From Arabidopsis thaliana (Eukaryota > Streptophyta > Magnoliopsida > Brassicales > Brassicaceae): a stretch of DNA of 64,000 nt. Of the stretch, positions 1-12,154 are shown piece after piece; within the stretch, counting starts at the first letter, position 1, and each line of letters begins with the position of its first letter. The stretch spans positions 4,217,001 through 4,281,000 of the forward strand of contig NC_003075.7 in assembly GCF_000001735.4 (NCBI RefSeq), in the 5' to 3' direction. The notes beneath the pieces were generated by a model. That model was given only the letters and a program-made list of their open reading frames with translations. It ran no database searches and was not told the origin of the DNA. The position numbers and the translations under genes are program-made.

Positions 1-447
1 AGAGAGGCGGTTTGGTCGAGCAGGTGCAAATCTTTATGATTCAGTTTTTCTTCACTTGCTCGACATGCAGGTCGAGTATAAAGGCCGAGCACAACACAAA
101 TCTTCAAAATGGCTCCTACTGCACATTTTGTTATAATTGTTGCACAGCTGAAACTTCTGTGCGTAGATCTCGAGCATAGCTTCATTTCTTTGTTTGGCAT
201 CTCTTTGGCTTGACCACTCGACCACATCCCGAGCATTGACCCCGAGCTCAACTTCTTAGTTCCAAAAACTCCCAAAATAGGTCCAAAACCACATGTTTTA
301 CCTGTAAATCACTCCATATGCAAACTTGCTAATGCATTGCAAAACATGAAAAGGAAGGAAAATGGACTATGAATGCATTAAAAGAGACATGAAACTACGC
401 TAAATGCATGAAAAAGGGTTTAAAATGGTTAAAATCTAGTGTTATCA
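1..447 (-). mobile_element. Athila-like LTR end (partial)
   Basis: The stretch ends in GTGTTATCA, the same terminus as the Athila LTR that ends at 54199, and shares the phrase GAGGCGGTTTGG with that LTR at about 53568. Read on the minus strand the LTR starts TGATAACAC at 447 and runs off the left edge. It is rich in CTCGA/TCGAG words like the other Athila LTRs here. No polypurine tract follows the terminus; CACTA-derived coding sequence starts directly at 448. It is therefore the outer end of a 5' LTR or a solo LTR inserted into the CACTA gene. The target duplication cannot be checked because the other end is outside the window. Confidence 0.7.
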
Positions 448-1442
448 GCATCGAAACCACATGCTGATGTTTCTAATTCTGAGATTAGCGATCTGTGGAA
501 AGGAGGACCAAGGTGTCAGATTTTGGATTGGTGTTTAGCTGATGATGTTATCATTGGTGAAGGAGAGTTTTGCTCAGCTGAACAATCATACAAGATTGGA
601 CGCATTCCAATTGATCGTAATGCAGCTGCGATTTTGGTTAAGTCAGTTGTAGATGTAGAAGCACCTTTGTGGAGGCCTATGCCAACTGTTTCCACACTTG
701 GCCAATATGTTGGGACAAAAATTGCATGGCAATTTGATAAGCTCATTTTGGACACTGAATTGGACTCTCCAACATATAATAAGACTGTTGCTTCATCGGT
801 AAAATATTAAATATTGTACTGTAAGTTTTTTTTTTTCTTAGCTTAATATGTCGGTAACTGATCTATTGTTGTTTTTCTTGGGTTTTTATAAACACTCCAT
901 AGGCTGCAGATGCAGAAGATTATGAGAACAATATTCAAGTGGATGATATACAAGCATACAAGGATAAAACTTTCTCAAATAGTAGATCATTTGGGGTAAG
1001 ACTCTAAAGCTCCTCTCTTTTAAATTGATTAAATTGTCTGAATTGTTGTTGTTATGGACTTGTGATAAATTTACTGGAGATTTCTTATGTGTATGCTGTT
1101 TATTTTTCTTTGGAATGTACTTGTAATTTGCTGCCTAAAATTTTCTTTTGTAGAGTGCCAATAACAGCTATAACAACAACAACACCAACAACGAGAAAAA
1201 TAAGTGCATCCTCTAAGATTGCACTGGATCTGGAAAAAAAATTGCAGAGGGTTGAGTTTTCTCAACAAATCCAGAAGATAGAGTTCATTTTGTCCCTTTG
1301 GGTCTCAATGCAAGCAAGGTATGGGTGGATGTTCCTACCACTGAAAATGCACCAGCTTGGTGACCAAATGCAGACATTAAAATCATTGTTGATGCTTTGG
1401 GGAATACAATAGCTTGGCCAAATGACAAACTCATTTACATTT
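448..1442 (+). pseudogene. CACTA-associated gene fragment, two DUF8039-like repeats
   Basis: Exon-like blocks at about 448-810, 902-995 and 1150-1440 encode two copies of a module starting K/RC-x-(L)LDW and ending (IAW)xxDK(LI). The first has CQILDWCLADD, LWRPMP and TKIAWQFDKLILD. The second has DCTGSGKKIAEG, VWVDVP and NTIAWPNDKLIYI. This module is what I know as DUF8039, found beside Ptta/En/Spm transposases in plant CACTA elements. The second copy is broken by in-frame stops, for example TAA near 1216, TGA near 1253 and TGA near 1361. The 5' part of the gene was lost to the LTR insertion at 447. Family assignment is from memory; the internal duplication is directly visible. Confidence 0.65.
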
Positions 1443-1559
1443 GATTCTGGTCTTGTGTTTCTATTATGTATGCTTTGGGGTGTACTTCTTCTTCGACTGA
1501 ATTAAACATGTTATTTGGTTTTAACAACTTCAGCTTTATGAATATTTTTCTTCATCCAA

Positions 1560-1897
1560 AAAATAGGCCACGACAATTAACCAAACAAATTGCAACATAG
1601 CTGACCATGTACAAACAATAGCATATCCATTAATGGCAAAACTAAAAATGCTACGATAAGAACTAATTTATAATATAAAAACCAAATAATTCATAACTTA
1701 AAAAGACACTATTATTAAACATACAATTGCATATAATAAAACGCTATAGTAAAGACAACTACGGTAGCATATCGAAAAACCGCTACAATAGGTCGTCGGC
1801 CTATTGTCGTGGTTGATGATATAGCGTTTTTAAATACGCTATGGTATCAATTGACAGCGTTTTTTGGATGCTGTCATTGCGTGATTTTCCTGTAGTG
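1560..1897 (+). mobile_element. CACTA transposon 3' terminal region
   Basis: The block ends in ATTTTCCTGTAGTG at 1884-1897, whose reverse complement begins CACTACAGG, the hallmark terminus of CACTA (En/Spm) elements. The preceding ~150 bases contain related short words in both orientations (CGCTATAGT, ACGGTAGC, CGCTACAAT, ATAGCGTTTT, TACGCTATGG), as expected for subterminal transposase-binding repeats. It lies just 3' of the DUF8039-type fragment on the same strand, so both belong to one element. The 5' end is outside the window or destroyed. The bases after the end are AGG, the possible 3-bp target duplication. Confidence 0.8.
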
Positions 1898-2290
1898 AGG
1901 CAACAATAAGAAGGTTTAAAGTTTAGGGCTTGGGGTTTAGGGTTGATGGTATATGGTATATGGTTAAAGGCTTAGTGTCTATGGATTAAAGTTTAGGGTT
2001 TAGAGATTTAGGGTTTAGGGTTTAGGGTTTAGGGCTTAGGGTTTAGGGATTAGGGATTTATGCTAAATATTTGTAGGCAACAATAAGAAGGTTTAAAGTT
2101 TAGGGTTTAGGGTTTAGGGTTTATGATATATGGTAAAATCTATACTTTAGGATTTAGTGGTATAGGGTATATGTATATGGTTAAGGGCTCAGTGTCTATG
2201 AGTTAAAGTTTAGGGTTTAGGTTTGAATTTAGGAGTTAGGGTTTAATGTTTAGAGTTTAGTATCTATTGTTTAGGGTTTAGGATTTAGTA
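1898..2290 (+). repeat. Degenerate telomere-like (TTTAGGG) repeats
   Basis: The sequence is dominated by TTTAGGG and one-base variants (TTTAGGA, CTTAGGG, TTTAGAG, ATTAGGG), with perfect runs around 2010-2050 and 2099-2121. TTTAGGG is the plant telomere unit. A larger unit of about 177 bp is duplicated: AGGCAACAATAAGAAGG followed by TTTAAAGTTTAGGG occurs at 1898 and again at 2075. The array begins exactly at the CACTA end. It is an interstitial telomere-like tract, not a chromosome end. Confidence 0.85.
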
Positions 2291-4543
2291 TTAAGGAACT
2301 ATGATTGTTTACAATGACTTTAGAGTTTATGATTACATGGTTCTCATTAAAATTATATATTTCATTGTTGTCCATATGGATTAGATCATCTAGGCCACAA
2401 TTGTTTTGTTGATTTAGGTGGGTTTTTGGATTTTGGATTTTGGATTTTGGCTTTTGGCTTTTGTTTTTGATTTTATGAGTTTTTGATTTTGGTGGAGATT
2501 TTAGATTTTGCAAAATCTTAAATGGTAACTTTTCTAGTTTTTGATTTTTATATAATTATTATTTAGAAACGTTTTAAAATTATGTATTGTAAACTTTATT
2601 TTTATTTTTTAAAAACAAAAAAAGAGTTTACGATAGAATTTGTTGAAAATCCCAAAAAAGTGGGTTTTGGATTTTAAGAACAAATGACTAGAATCTATAA
2701 AAATCTAGATTCCCTATAATTTAGGGAATTAATTTTTTATAAAATCATAAATGGGTGAAAAAGTGGATTTTGCAAAATCAAAAGCCAAAATAACCTTTAA
2801 AAACCAGTACCAGTCAAGGCCCTAGATTTTTTGTTTTCTGAATCTGTTTATGTTTACGTGATACAATTAATAATAATACAAATAAATATAGTAATATGGA
2901 TTTCAAAATGAAGGAAAAATGTTATTATTATATATTTTACAAAAAAATGATTAAAGATTTTTAATAAAATAGAAAATGTGACAAATTAAAGAGAAATTAA
3001 ATTAAAAAAAAAGGGAGAGAGAGAAGAAAGTGACAAGAGAGATAAGAAAGTGACAAGAGAGTGAAAATAATCATCATATCTGTTTTATTAATTTTAATTT
3101 GACTGTCAAGATTTAAAGAGACAATCTGACGGACCAGATCATTCCGTCAAAAATATTTCTTAACCATGCTACTTGACTTGAGGTGAAGAGAATAAGGGTA
3201 TAATGGTATTGATTTTTTTGGAATAGTAAAAAAAAAACCTCAAAAAAGTGTCTACTCCCTCCATGTGCCTCATATGCTCATAGAAACTTAAAAAGTGTCC
3301 TAAGATACATTTGGATGTAAATATCCTAACAAAATTTGTAAATATCCTAACAAAATTTGGATGTTTAATTAAATAGATTGAGAAATTTTGTGAGAATGAC
3401 ACATAAACATGACATTTTCGTTAATCACCCATAAGGATAAAGTTATTTTAAGAAATGTTTCTCAATTAATATATAAGGGATATTGGCAAAAAGACTATAA
3501 TTATAATTACAAAATCTAACGACGTAAATAAAAATAATAATCTCAAGAACAAATCTATGGGCCTAGGCCCAACCAAAATAAATGATTAAGGGCCTGCCTG
3601 ATTTAAACACAACGTTTGCGGTTATGAATGCGGGAGTTTGCTGAAGCGGGCGGTTGCGGTTTCAAGCGTTATGAAACATTTTGAACCACTGGTTTAATGG
3701 TTAAAATTGAAGCGTTTGGAAGAGTTTTATGACTGGCTAACCAGCAGGTGCTACTACGGTTAAATTAAAAATAACCAAAAAATATAATATATAATTATAC
3801 AAAGTATAAAAATACCAAAAATTATATTATTATGATAAACTGTAAAATTGAAATATAACTAATAATAAAATAAAATTCTTCTTAATTATTCAAACTAATT
3901 AAATTTTGTACTCAAATATGCATTTGGTTCATTAAAAAACATCATCAAGTTATATGCAAATTACAAAAAAAAAGAATATGACAAACTAAAAAAAATATTT
4001 CAATTTTTAGATATTCCCCGGATTAATAATATTATTACAATACTTAGTTAGTATCTTATCATTTTTCAGTTTGGTTTGATGCTATGATTTTGGTAGAAAA
4101 AAACTAGCGTTTTAAGAATTAAAAATCACCAACATATATGGAAGTTTTCGAGAGAAGTTTACGCTGAAAAATGTTACAGATGACATTGTTGATGTAATCT
4201 GCAAAGAAGCAAAAAATTGTTACAACTAAGATGTCAATTTTTTATTTAAAGTCTAATTAAATTTATCTCTAAGGTATGTTTACTCTCAAATCTCTAATGA
4301 TCAATTCGATTCTTGTCACTATTTTTTTGTTGTTCAACGTGTATCTATGATCCATTTTTGGTTTAAGAGCTTATTTCCGAACTAAATGAAGTCTTAGCAG
4401 AAAGAAACATCGAGGAAGAAGGTCAATGGAAGAAGAATCTTAAAGAAGATACATTAAAGATTTTTGAGTTTTTTCCTCAAAATATTCAAGGATCTTATCT
4501 AATTTACTAAGCGTCATTGTCGATCTTAATCAATAACTACTAA
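2291..4543. other. AT-rich region without recognisable gene
   Basis: 2419-2510 is a GATTTTGG/GGCTTTT low-complexity tract. 3585-3790 is a GC-richer island with GGGCCTGCC and repeated GCGGTTGCGG / AAGCGTT words, possibly the end of a hAT-like non-autonomous element; I could not find its partner end. At 4366-4510 an AG-preceded frame of about 48 codons (starts LISELNEVLAER, ends QGSYLIY, then TAA) looks exon-like but I cannot assign it. Otherwise I see only AT-rich sequence up to the Helitron end at 4544. Confidence 0.4.
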
Positions 4544-4570
4544 CTAGGTCAGTATCCGTGCTACGCACGG
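4544..4570 (-). other. Helitron 3' terminus with hairpin
   Basis: Reading the minus strand: a perfect 6-bp stem CCGTGC/GCACGG with 3-base loop, then ATACTGAC, then terminal CTAG, then host T. This matches the rolling-circle termination signal of Helitrons in position and composition. Confidence 0.88.
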
Positions 4571-5367
4571 TATCTTTGATTTAATCAATCATCAAATATA
4601 AGTTCTGTGTATTCCACATAAACTCTACTTTATTTTCATTATATGTAAACATATAGTTGTATATCATGTATCATTGGAATCAAATAAATATATTTAGTCT
4701 CGTCAAACAATATTTTCTTAAGTATATTTAGTTTTCTCGGGTTGTAGCATGGAAACAATGTCTAAGTTGGTATGTACGTTTGGGAACGTAATTGTATATT
4801 TTGTATATGTAGGTTTACACATAGTAGCTTTGTACGTTTTCGTGTATGTAAGTGTTATAGAAGTTTAACAGAATCTCATAATCAGAAAATTTCTAATTAT
4901 ATATATGTTTATATTTACAGAATGTGAAACTAACATTTGATGATAAAATAATTATATTATATGAGACATAAGCCATTTGTGTAATAAATAGATTTTACTA
5001 AATTTTGCAATTCTGATAGAGACCGACAAATAAATAAATATTAGAATTAGAGATATAAAACAATAATAAGATGTTAAAAAAGAAGCAATAATACGTAATA
5101 TTTAGTAACATTATTATTTATTTTAGGATGAATCATATTAAATTTTGTCAATAATAGCGATGCGATATTGTAAGATATCAAGTTTTAGAAGGTATTCTAA
5201 ATTCGAAATATGTAAGAGTCATAACCAAAATCATACACAATAAATAACAAGACGACCATTAGGCCGGTACCAAAAAATAAAAATAGAAACTTGTTCATAC
5301 AGAAATAAAAATAATATAAGACCGAGTTCAAAAAGATAAACACAAAAACATTATTTTAAGTAGATGT

Positions 5368-6527
5368 TCAACCGCCATTCCTTGCACCTTCATCACGTAG
5401 CCTACAAAACAAACAAATGTGGCATGCAATTATAAATAATAGTATAGATATTTCGTTTATATAATTACTAATAACGAAATGTAAGAATATATGAATAGAT
5501 CAAAACTTACATCTCATGGATCTCGTTAGACTCGGGAATATCAGGATCCGGAAAGACGGTTGATATCGGGCCTGCGCTGCAAACACGTACGTTCTTTGGA
5601 CCATCAAAATAACGGTCAATCTTCCACCACCCAAGAACAGCGACAATAACTCCACCACCATATCGATGATAATTATGATCAAAGTCAAGAGCTTCCTTCT
5701 TAGTAGCTAGACATTCAAAAACACGGTTTCTAAACATAAAATCAAAAATAGTATTAGAATAGTATAATTTAGGTAATTCGAATTAAACTATCAAAGAAGG
5801 AAACTTACTCATTGTCACTTATTTTGAATGTTAGCGTCAAATCATCGACGTTGTTTTGCTTAGGTCTTGTGTTAATCAATTCTCCAACATCATAGATCGC
5901 TCCCACCAAGTCTCCAACAAATTACATAAATTAATTAAAATAAATCAGAGTCAAATATATACAGTTGATATTGAAAATGACAAAACTAATGAACACTAAG
6001 ATGCATGATATAAAATAATGACCACAACAAATTCATAAAAATCTCACCGACTAAAACAGATTTATCGATTTCATCATCAATAATCGAAGAGAAGGATGCT
6101 AGACGATTGTGAAGAATAGCGGGTACCAGACTTGTTAATCTAACGACAGTGTCAACAGAAAATCCAATTTTGAAGGTATGAGTTGTTGCCCTGACAGAAC
6201 ACGAGTTCTCAACAACTCCAAAACTTGTTATCGTTACCCATTCTCCTTCATTAATAAAATGTTTATAGTGATCCGACATCTTATATCCAACAGTAGTTTC
6301 AATAGTCATACCCTACGGATCAAACATACTAATCAAAATTCTAAAACATGCAAACCTAAAATTATCATTACAAAACAGTCAATACTTACATGTTCGTCGG
6401 CAAGAATCAAACCCATAACCTTTGAAGATGGAACCAGCGAAACTAAGAATGTCCTCACAACTCTCCCACGAATACACCATCCTGTAATAGACGGTTTCAA
6501 CAGTGAAAGAGGATGAAACGATTCCAT
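5368..6527 (-). CDS. RPA1-like protein, two OB folds (gene D)
   Basis: Five exons can be joined with GT-AG borders: 6527-6390, about 6310-6049, 5912-5808, 5729-5511 and about 5401-5368. The protein starts MESFHPLSLLKPS and ends RDEGARNGG. The first OB fold has the family phrases LILADEH, NEGEWVTITSFGV and HTFKIGF; the second begins DLVGAIYDVGEL and has AVLGWWKIDRYFDGP. Family proteins are single-strand DNA-binding subunits of replication protein A; Helitron copies may serve the element's own replication. No internal stop is visible, so this copy may be intact. It lacks the C-terminal zinc-ribbon OB fold of full RPA70. The last intron contains a Helitron-5'-end-like motif at about 5448-5460. 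Confidence 0.72.
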
Positions 6528-7488
6528 CTTTTGGCAGAAATTTCTTAGTTACTTTTTTGTATTCGTTTTATGAGATGCCAATGATAGCGATATATATATA
6601 TATATATATAAGAGAGACAAATACACCGTAGAGGCATGTTTTAGACGCAATTTTTTAAAAAAGTAATAATAGTCATGACGTTTCAAGTCACTTCGTAATC
6701 TTGAAGATTCTGTAATATATTTTGAATAACTCAATTATTAATAAAATTATAAATTTGGCGAGTCTTATATTTTAGGAAATAATATAAATATTGTATCGTT
6801 ATTATTAATTGGATTTGTTATATAAATACCAATTGTTTTAACTGCGTGGATAAATTACTAATAATCACATGATCCTATAATGTTTGAGACATATAATAAC
6901 AAAATTTCCATAAAAGTTAATAATTATGCAGAGAAATAAGTAACAAAATTTTAAAATATTTTTAATAATAGAAGTGATTACTAATTAGGAAACAATATAT
7001 ATATGCAAATATATTGTTAACAACAGAATCTATAATTTAATTATATTATGGCACTTATATATAAGAGTTGAAATAATAAATGTTTTCAACTTAGAAGATT
7101 ATCTAACGATGTTGATTTTAACGACATATTTCTTTGGACAAATCTTCTAATAAACTCTAAGGTTTGGTTTTTATTTTTCTTTGTTTAATAGTATAGATAT
7201 CTAACTCATATTTTAGATTACATTGTAATCAAAATTTGCAATCCAAATACGTATTATTAAAATCAATAAAATATCAACATTATTTAAACCAAAATAAACT
7301 AATAATTGGCTAATCTAAAAGCAGTTATAATTTGATCTAAGTTTACAGTTATATAGTTATTTAATAAGCATTAAATAAAAAGAAGCATAATAAAGTTAAA
7401 GTTTAACAAAGTCTTTAAAAGTACAACTTTAAAACATAATAGATAAGTTTTTAAACAAAACGATAGATAGGGGTCTGGTGTTGCATTT
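6528..7488. other. Spacer between RPA1-like genes, AT-rich
   Basis: No gene seen. It holds a (TA)n microsatellite at about 6589-6610, probably in the promoter of gene D. At 7197, on the minus strand, it has ATATCTATACTATTAAACAA, a second Helitron 5'-end-like sequence preceded by A. Confidence 0.5.
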
Positions 7489-8834
7489 TCAGTTCTCGTC
7501 CACAACTTCACCTAGCTCAGGTGTTTGCATCCGTTGAAGGAATTGAGTTCTGAAACAGTAGGAAAATAGAAAAATTAAAAATAACCAAGACCAAAATTTT
7601 AAAAAATACAATAAACAGTTAAGGGATAATAAAAATATAAACGTTCTTACCTGACGCGATCCATGTTAATTTCTGGGTAACTTTGATTGAATGTAATTCT
7701 TGAAGCACCATTATGTGAGATTAGACATTGACGACCTAAAATATTAATGTTTTTATTATATGAAGTAGCTATATAAATTATAGATAAGATAAAATGAGTC
7801 TTAAATATACCTTCATGATCATCAACATTCCAAAATCGTAGCACACAGATTGTAGGATTCATACCAAAGTTCCAATGATAACCAAGTTCTATACCAAATT
7901 CCCTCCATAATTGCACAAACAACTCACAAGTATATCCGCTTGCAACACATATCAGAGATTTACCCCTAATAACAATATCAAATTATTCCACCAAACATCT
8001 AAGTTCTATGAATTAAACCAACTATAAAGATAACAATATTTACTATGTTTGTGCATTCAAATATATAACCAAATAGATGACGAACTATATAGTGGAAAAT
8101 ACTAACCAAGAATTTTTAATCTCAAATTCGAGAAATTGAGAAAGTATAGGATTTTCTGAAGCTTGAGGGACAAAGTCCAGTCTTGTTATATTCCCAACTC
8201 TGACGACAATACCATAAGCATCTACAAACAAAAAAAACGATAATATGAAAGATTAATATTTTCAAAAAAATAGACTTTATATTAGTGAAAAATCTAAATA
8301 AGAAAGTTACCATGGACAGTTGAAGAATCAATAGTCTTGTTTTCGATCATAGAGAAGGCAACAAATCGGAAAAAGTTACTTGATTCTCTATTAGGCACAG
8401 GAGACATTTTGGTAGTCTGAATGAACTTGATTCTCAACTTATTATCGGTTAAGGGAGGTTTTCTACCGCCGCCTGATTTGATCAAAGGTATGTTTTCCAA
8501 GAAACCAACCTCCTTCATTGAGAACTGTAGGGACGTCATATCCAATGTAGAAATAAGCACAAATGGCATCAATCATTGTGCCCTAAAAAAAAAATTGACT
8601 TATGAATTATTAATAGATTAGATCCAAAAAACAAATTACCATCTCGTCGCACAAGATCATTTGGTAACACTTCCCACCCTCATGAGGAAGTGTTATCCAC
8701 CAACATAGTAGCTTCACAAAAACCTTTCAATTTTTTTTTTTTGAGAAAGTTGAAATAGATATGAGATACCTTTAAAATAACCACCTCTATCATCTCTCAA
8801 CATCTTTTTCTTTTTGAAACTAATAGGGTAGAAG
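7489..8834 (-). pseudogene. RPA1-like gene, broken (gene C)
   Basis: Recognisable exons on the minus strand are about 8720-8642 (WWITLPHEGG, YQMILCDEM), 8572-8311 (FLENIPLIKS, LRIKFIQTT, SSNFFRF), 8222-8107 (DAYGIVVRVGNI), 7968-7811, 7738-7653 and about 7549-7489, ending VVDEN then TGA. These follow the RPA1-like plan: OB fold one, then OB fold two starting at DAYGIV. The second exon needs a frame change between the reading GGWFLGKHT and the reading FLENIPLIKS, and the beginning of exon one is disturbed by an A-run near 8740. No clean start codon is visible. It is most likely a decayed copy, though an alternative start inside exon two cannot be excluded. Confidence 0.6.
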
Positions 8835-9982
8835 AAAGATGTCGAAGGTAAATAATGGATGAAAATAAGAGAGGAGGTTACCTTTTTTTCAGGTTGTGTC
8901 CTTTGACAGTTTAGAATATTACTTGTATATTAAATAGAAAAAGTTAAATGTCATGCAAATCTTGTCAATCGAATTTGGAATCTCGATGGTAAATTATAGT
9001 GCTTTTTATGGTTACTTACGAAATTTAATAAATTTTGAAAGAACCAAAATGTGACATAAGTTGTCATATCTCTTGGATGAGTTGACTAATCTTGTTATCA
9101 ATCTTGGAAAAGATGGAAAGAAAAGATGTGAACAATAGATTTAATTGAGAAAGCAAGTCTCATAAATAGATTGAAGAGAATATAGATGTTAATATTTGTA
9201 TCTACTCAATAAAATCTACTTTATTACTCCAGAAAATATGTATGAGAGCAAAATATATTTAGAATAAACTGATCTATATATATATATATATATTACATTC
9301 CTTAGAAATTAAATTCTAACTGTTATATATGTATCGATTATTTTTAAGTCACAAAAGTAATGATGTGACTTTCATCTATATCCAAAAAGAAACTTTAAAA
9401 GGAGTACCTAGGTTTTCAAAATCAATATTATTTTAATACGAGAGACAAGATACTGAAAGATAATGCTTTTGTAGGGTTATAAATATAAAGAGTCCAAATA
9501 TTTAAGATTACTTTTTGTATAGGACAATGACATTGAGTTGAAAAGAAATGAACTTAATAATAAATGATCCTTATGTTTCCAAGAATGATTTATCTCAAAG
9601 TTTTTAATGTTTTATTCTTGATACCCAATAATTTTAATTTCCTTTTAAAAAGAATCATAAATAATGATATGTCAAATAAAATAAATTAAAAGGATAGTAT
9701 TTTAAGAGAAATAAAAAAATACTACAACTATATTTATATGTAATCGTTGCAAATTTATATATGAGTTTGTTTGTAGATTTTTATGTCATACTTATAAACT
9801 TTGTTAGGAGTTTAACAAAACATAAAATATATAAAAATAAAAAGGGAATACAATACTTAAATAGGTTCAAAACATAAGCAAATTTTTTTAAAAAAAATAA
9901 CTTACAATGATAAAGTTTGCAGGAAATTTAAATAAGTTCGAAACATAATTTAAATAAGAATAGGAGCTGGGAGGTCAAACTC
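8835..9982. other. AT-rich spacer inside Helitron
   Basis: I see no coding exon. The stretch has a (TA)n run at about 9273-9294 and AT-rich sequence only. It would hold the promoter of gene C and the 3' flank of gene B. Confidence 0.5.
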
Positions 9983-11287
9983 CTAATTATCTTCAATCAC
10001 TTTCATCCTTGGGTTCTCTGGAAGTTCATCATAATCTTCGAAACCGCGGCTGTAAAAGAGAAAAAAAAAAAATTGTATTGATTAATTGATGTTATGGTTA
10101 ACCAATACAATAAAAAAATGATAAAATTCTTACATGTAGCTTTGAATATCTATCTCAGGGAAATTGGTTGGATTGAGGTAAATTCTTGAACATCCAAATT
10201 CTCTCTTCAAAACATTCTCACCTGTTCCATTAGTTTCATTTAAAATTATATAATACAAATAACAATCATAAGTAAATAGAATTACAATAGAAACAAAAAT
10301 AACTAACCCTCAATCTCAGCTATTCTCCAAAATCTCACAATGGCAACAATGGGCTGATAGTTATAAGCCGCTGAACTAATACATTTTGAGAAATTTGTAA
10401 CAAAAAGTTCACAGTATCTTCCAACAGCATAGCATTTCATTTTCTCTCCCCTAACCAATATGATAAAATATTAGACTAAGCAATGCATTATTAAGCTAAT
10501 TTTTCAGACAGATGACACATTACTAAACATACTTAAAAACACTACAACTTACATATTGTCCAAAAGTTCGAATGAGACATATCTTGATTCATAGTCGGTT
10601 TCACCTTGGCGACAAACAAATAGAAATTTCTTAATAGCCGAGATATTTGTCACCACACCCATTGCATCTAAGTATAGAATACTATATTAATACCATATTC
10701 AAAAAATAATAACATAAACTACTATCAAAAATTAATTCTTAAAATGAGAAGAACATAGATTGACTAAAAACTTACCCGTGACATAATCCCAATCCTCAAG
10801 ACATGGATACTTAAGGTCAATGGGAAAAATGAAGTCAAAGAAGTCTCTTTTCACAAGTTCCGGAAGAGGGTAAACACTTGTTTCCCAAATGAATTTGATG
10901 TGGAATCGAAAGGAAGAATACCTAACCCTTGATTGAGGAACAACGACCCGAAAGCCAGAGATGTGAATCCATGTGCCAGGCTTGAGAAACGGACGGAAGG
11001 GATTGTGATAGTTTCCTTGAGGAATTGTTGCATCAACACGGTTATTCTGAAAAAAGTCCAAATAACTCAAAGATTAAATAGTTTGTGATGATCTGTTTCA
11101 ATAATAACAAAGTAAACTGGGATTAAAAGAAAAAAAAAGTGAAAATACAAACCTTGTCATCATGAAGAATCATGGTCGTAATTTCACCATGACTATTTGG
11201 AGGATGATTCCAAATTGATAGGATCTTCACGTTAATCTTCCAGTTAGTTGAGGTATCCCTCAAATCGGTGAGTTTGTGAACAGACAT
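9983..11287 (-). CDS. RPA1-like protein, two OB folds (gene B)
   Basis: Six exons join with GT-AG borders: 11287-11153, 11047-10778, about 10670-10555, about 10451-10310, about 10221-10134 and about 10049-9983. The protein starts MSVHKLTDLRDTSTNWKINV and ends VIEDN. OB fold one shows FLKPGTWIHISGFRVV and FHIKFIW; OB fold two starts DAMGVVTNISA and has IVAIVRFWRIAEIEG. Length is about 270 residues, as for the short RPA1/DUF223-type proteins of Brassicaceae transposons. No stop or frameshift is visible. It is expected to bind single-stranded DNA. It is unlike genes C and D in detail, so the four copies are not recent duplicates. Confidence 0.72.
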
Positions 11288-12154
11288 TATGTGTATCCAA
11301 GGAAGTTTTTTTTTTGTTTAGAAAGATAAAGAGTTAAACCTAATTTTTTTAGACTTGAGGTTTTTGATTTTATATAATTGGGGAAAGATACAATGATGAA
11401 AAGTTGAAGTGTAAAAAGGAAACGAATCGTCTAGAACCAATAGGATTTCTTATAGGTTAGAACAATAATGATGACATTTATTTCTTAGCGTGTTACTAAA
11501 TATTATAATTAATAAAATGAGAATCTATGAAAAAATAGGAATAGGTTATTTTGTTTGAGTTATCATGATTAATCATATTTAATAAGACGGATTATTTAGT
11601 GTACAAAATCTTTGCTAATTCTGATTTTGTAGAATATTTAACACAAAATTAGCAAAATTGTTTATTGTTCTTAGTATGATTAACATTATAAAAACCAAAT
11701 CATGTGTTTCTTAATAATAAACAATTTTCTTTTCTGAAAATTTGATGTTTTGAGTTTTTTTCTTCTTTCATCAAGATTGATGTTCTACATCAACATCATT
11801 ACTATTTTTATTGTTAACCAATAAAAGAAGAGAGAAATATAACTAATATTATAGTTAAACTAACAAAATAATAATATTTCATGAAAAGTTGTTATTCTTA
11901 CTTTGTGTAAAAATTCTACAACATAAAATTTGGTGAAAATAAGAGAGTAATCAAATCTCAGCTCTGTGTATTCAAAAAATTTAGATTTAACAAAACAAAA
12001 CGACATATAATTGAAATAACTTTATTAATTCCCAAAAAAATTCCACAAATAAAATAAAGATATTTTAGATCTTAAAAAGTAAAATAACTCTGATAACTTT
12101 AAGCAAATAAATAAGAAAGAAGAAAACGATCAAAGCTGGAGTAGTCATTGAGCA
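11288..12154. other. AT-rich spacer inside Helitron
   Basis: Nothing coding is visible. It lies between the start of gene B and the stop of gene A, and would contain the promoter of gene B. Confidence 0.5.

Noticed and set aside
2271-2513. Open frame over the GATTTTGG tract (minus strand)
   Set aside because: It is the translation of a low-complexity repeat (Lys/Ser/Pro/Asn), with no gene context.
6577-6612. (TA)n runs here and at about 9273, 38600, 38980 and 43520 as meaningful elements
   Set aside because: Ordinary microsatellites in AT-rich plant DNA; noted only as context.
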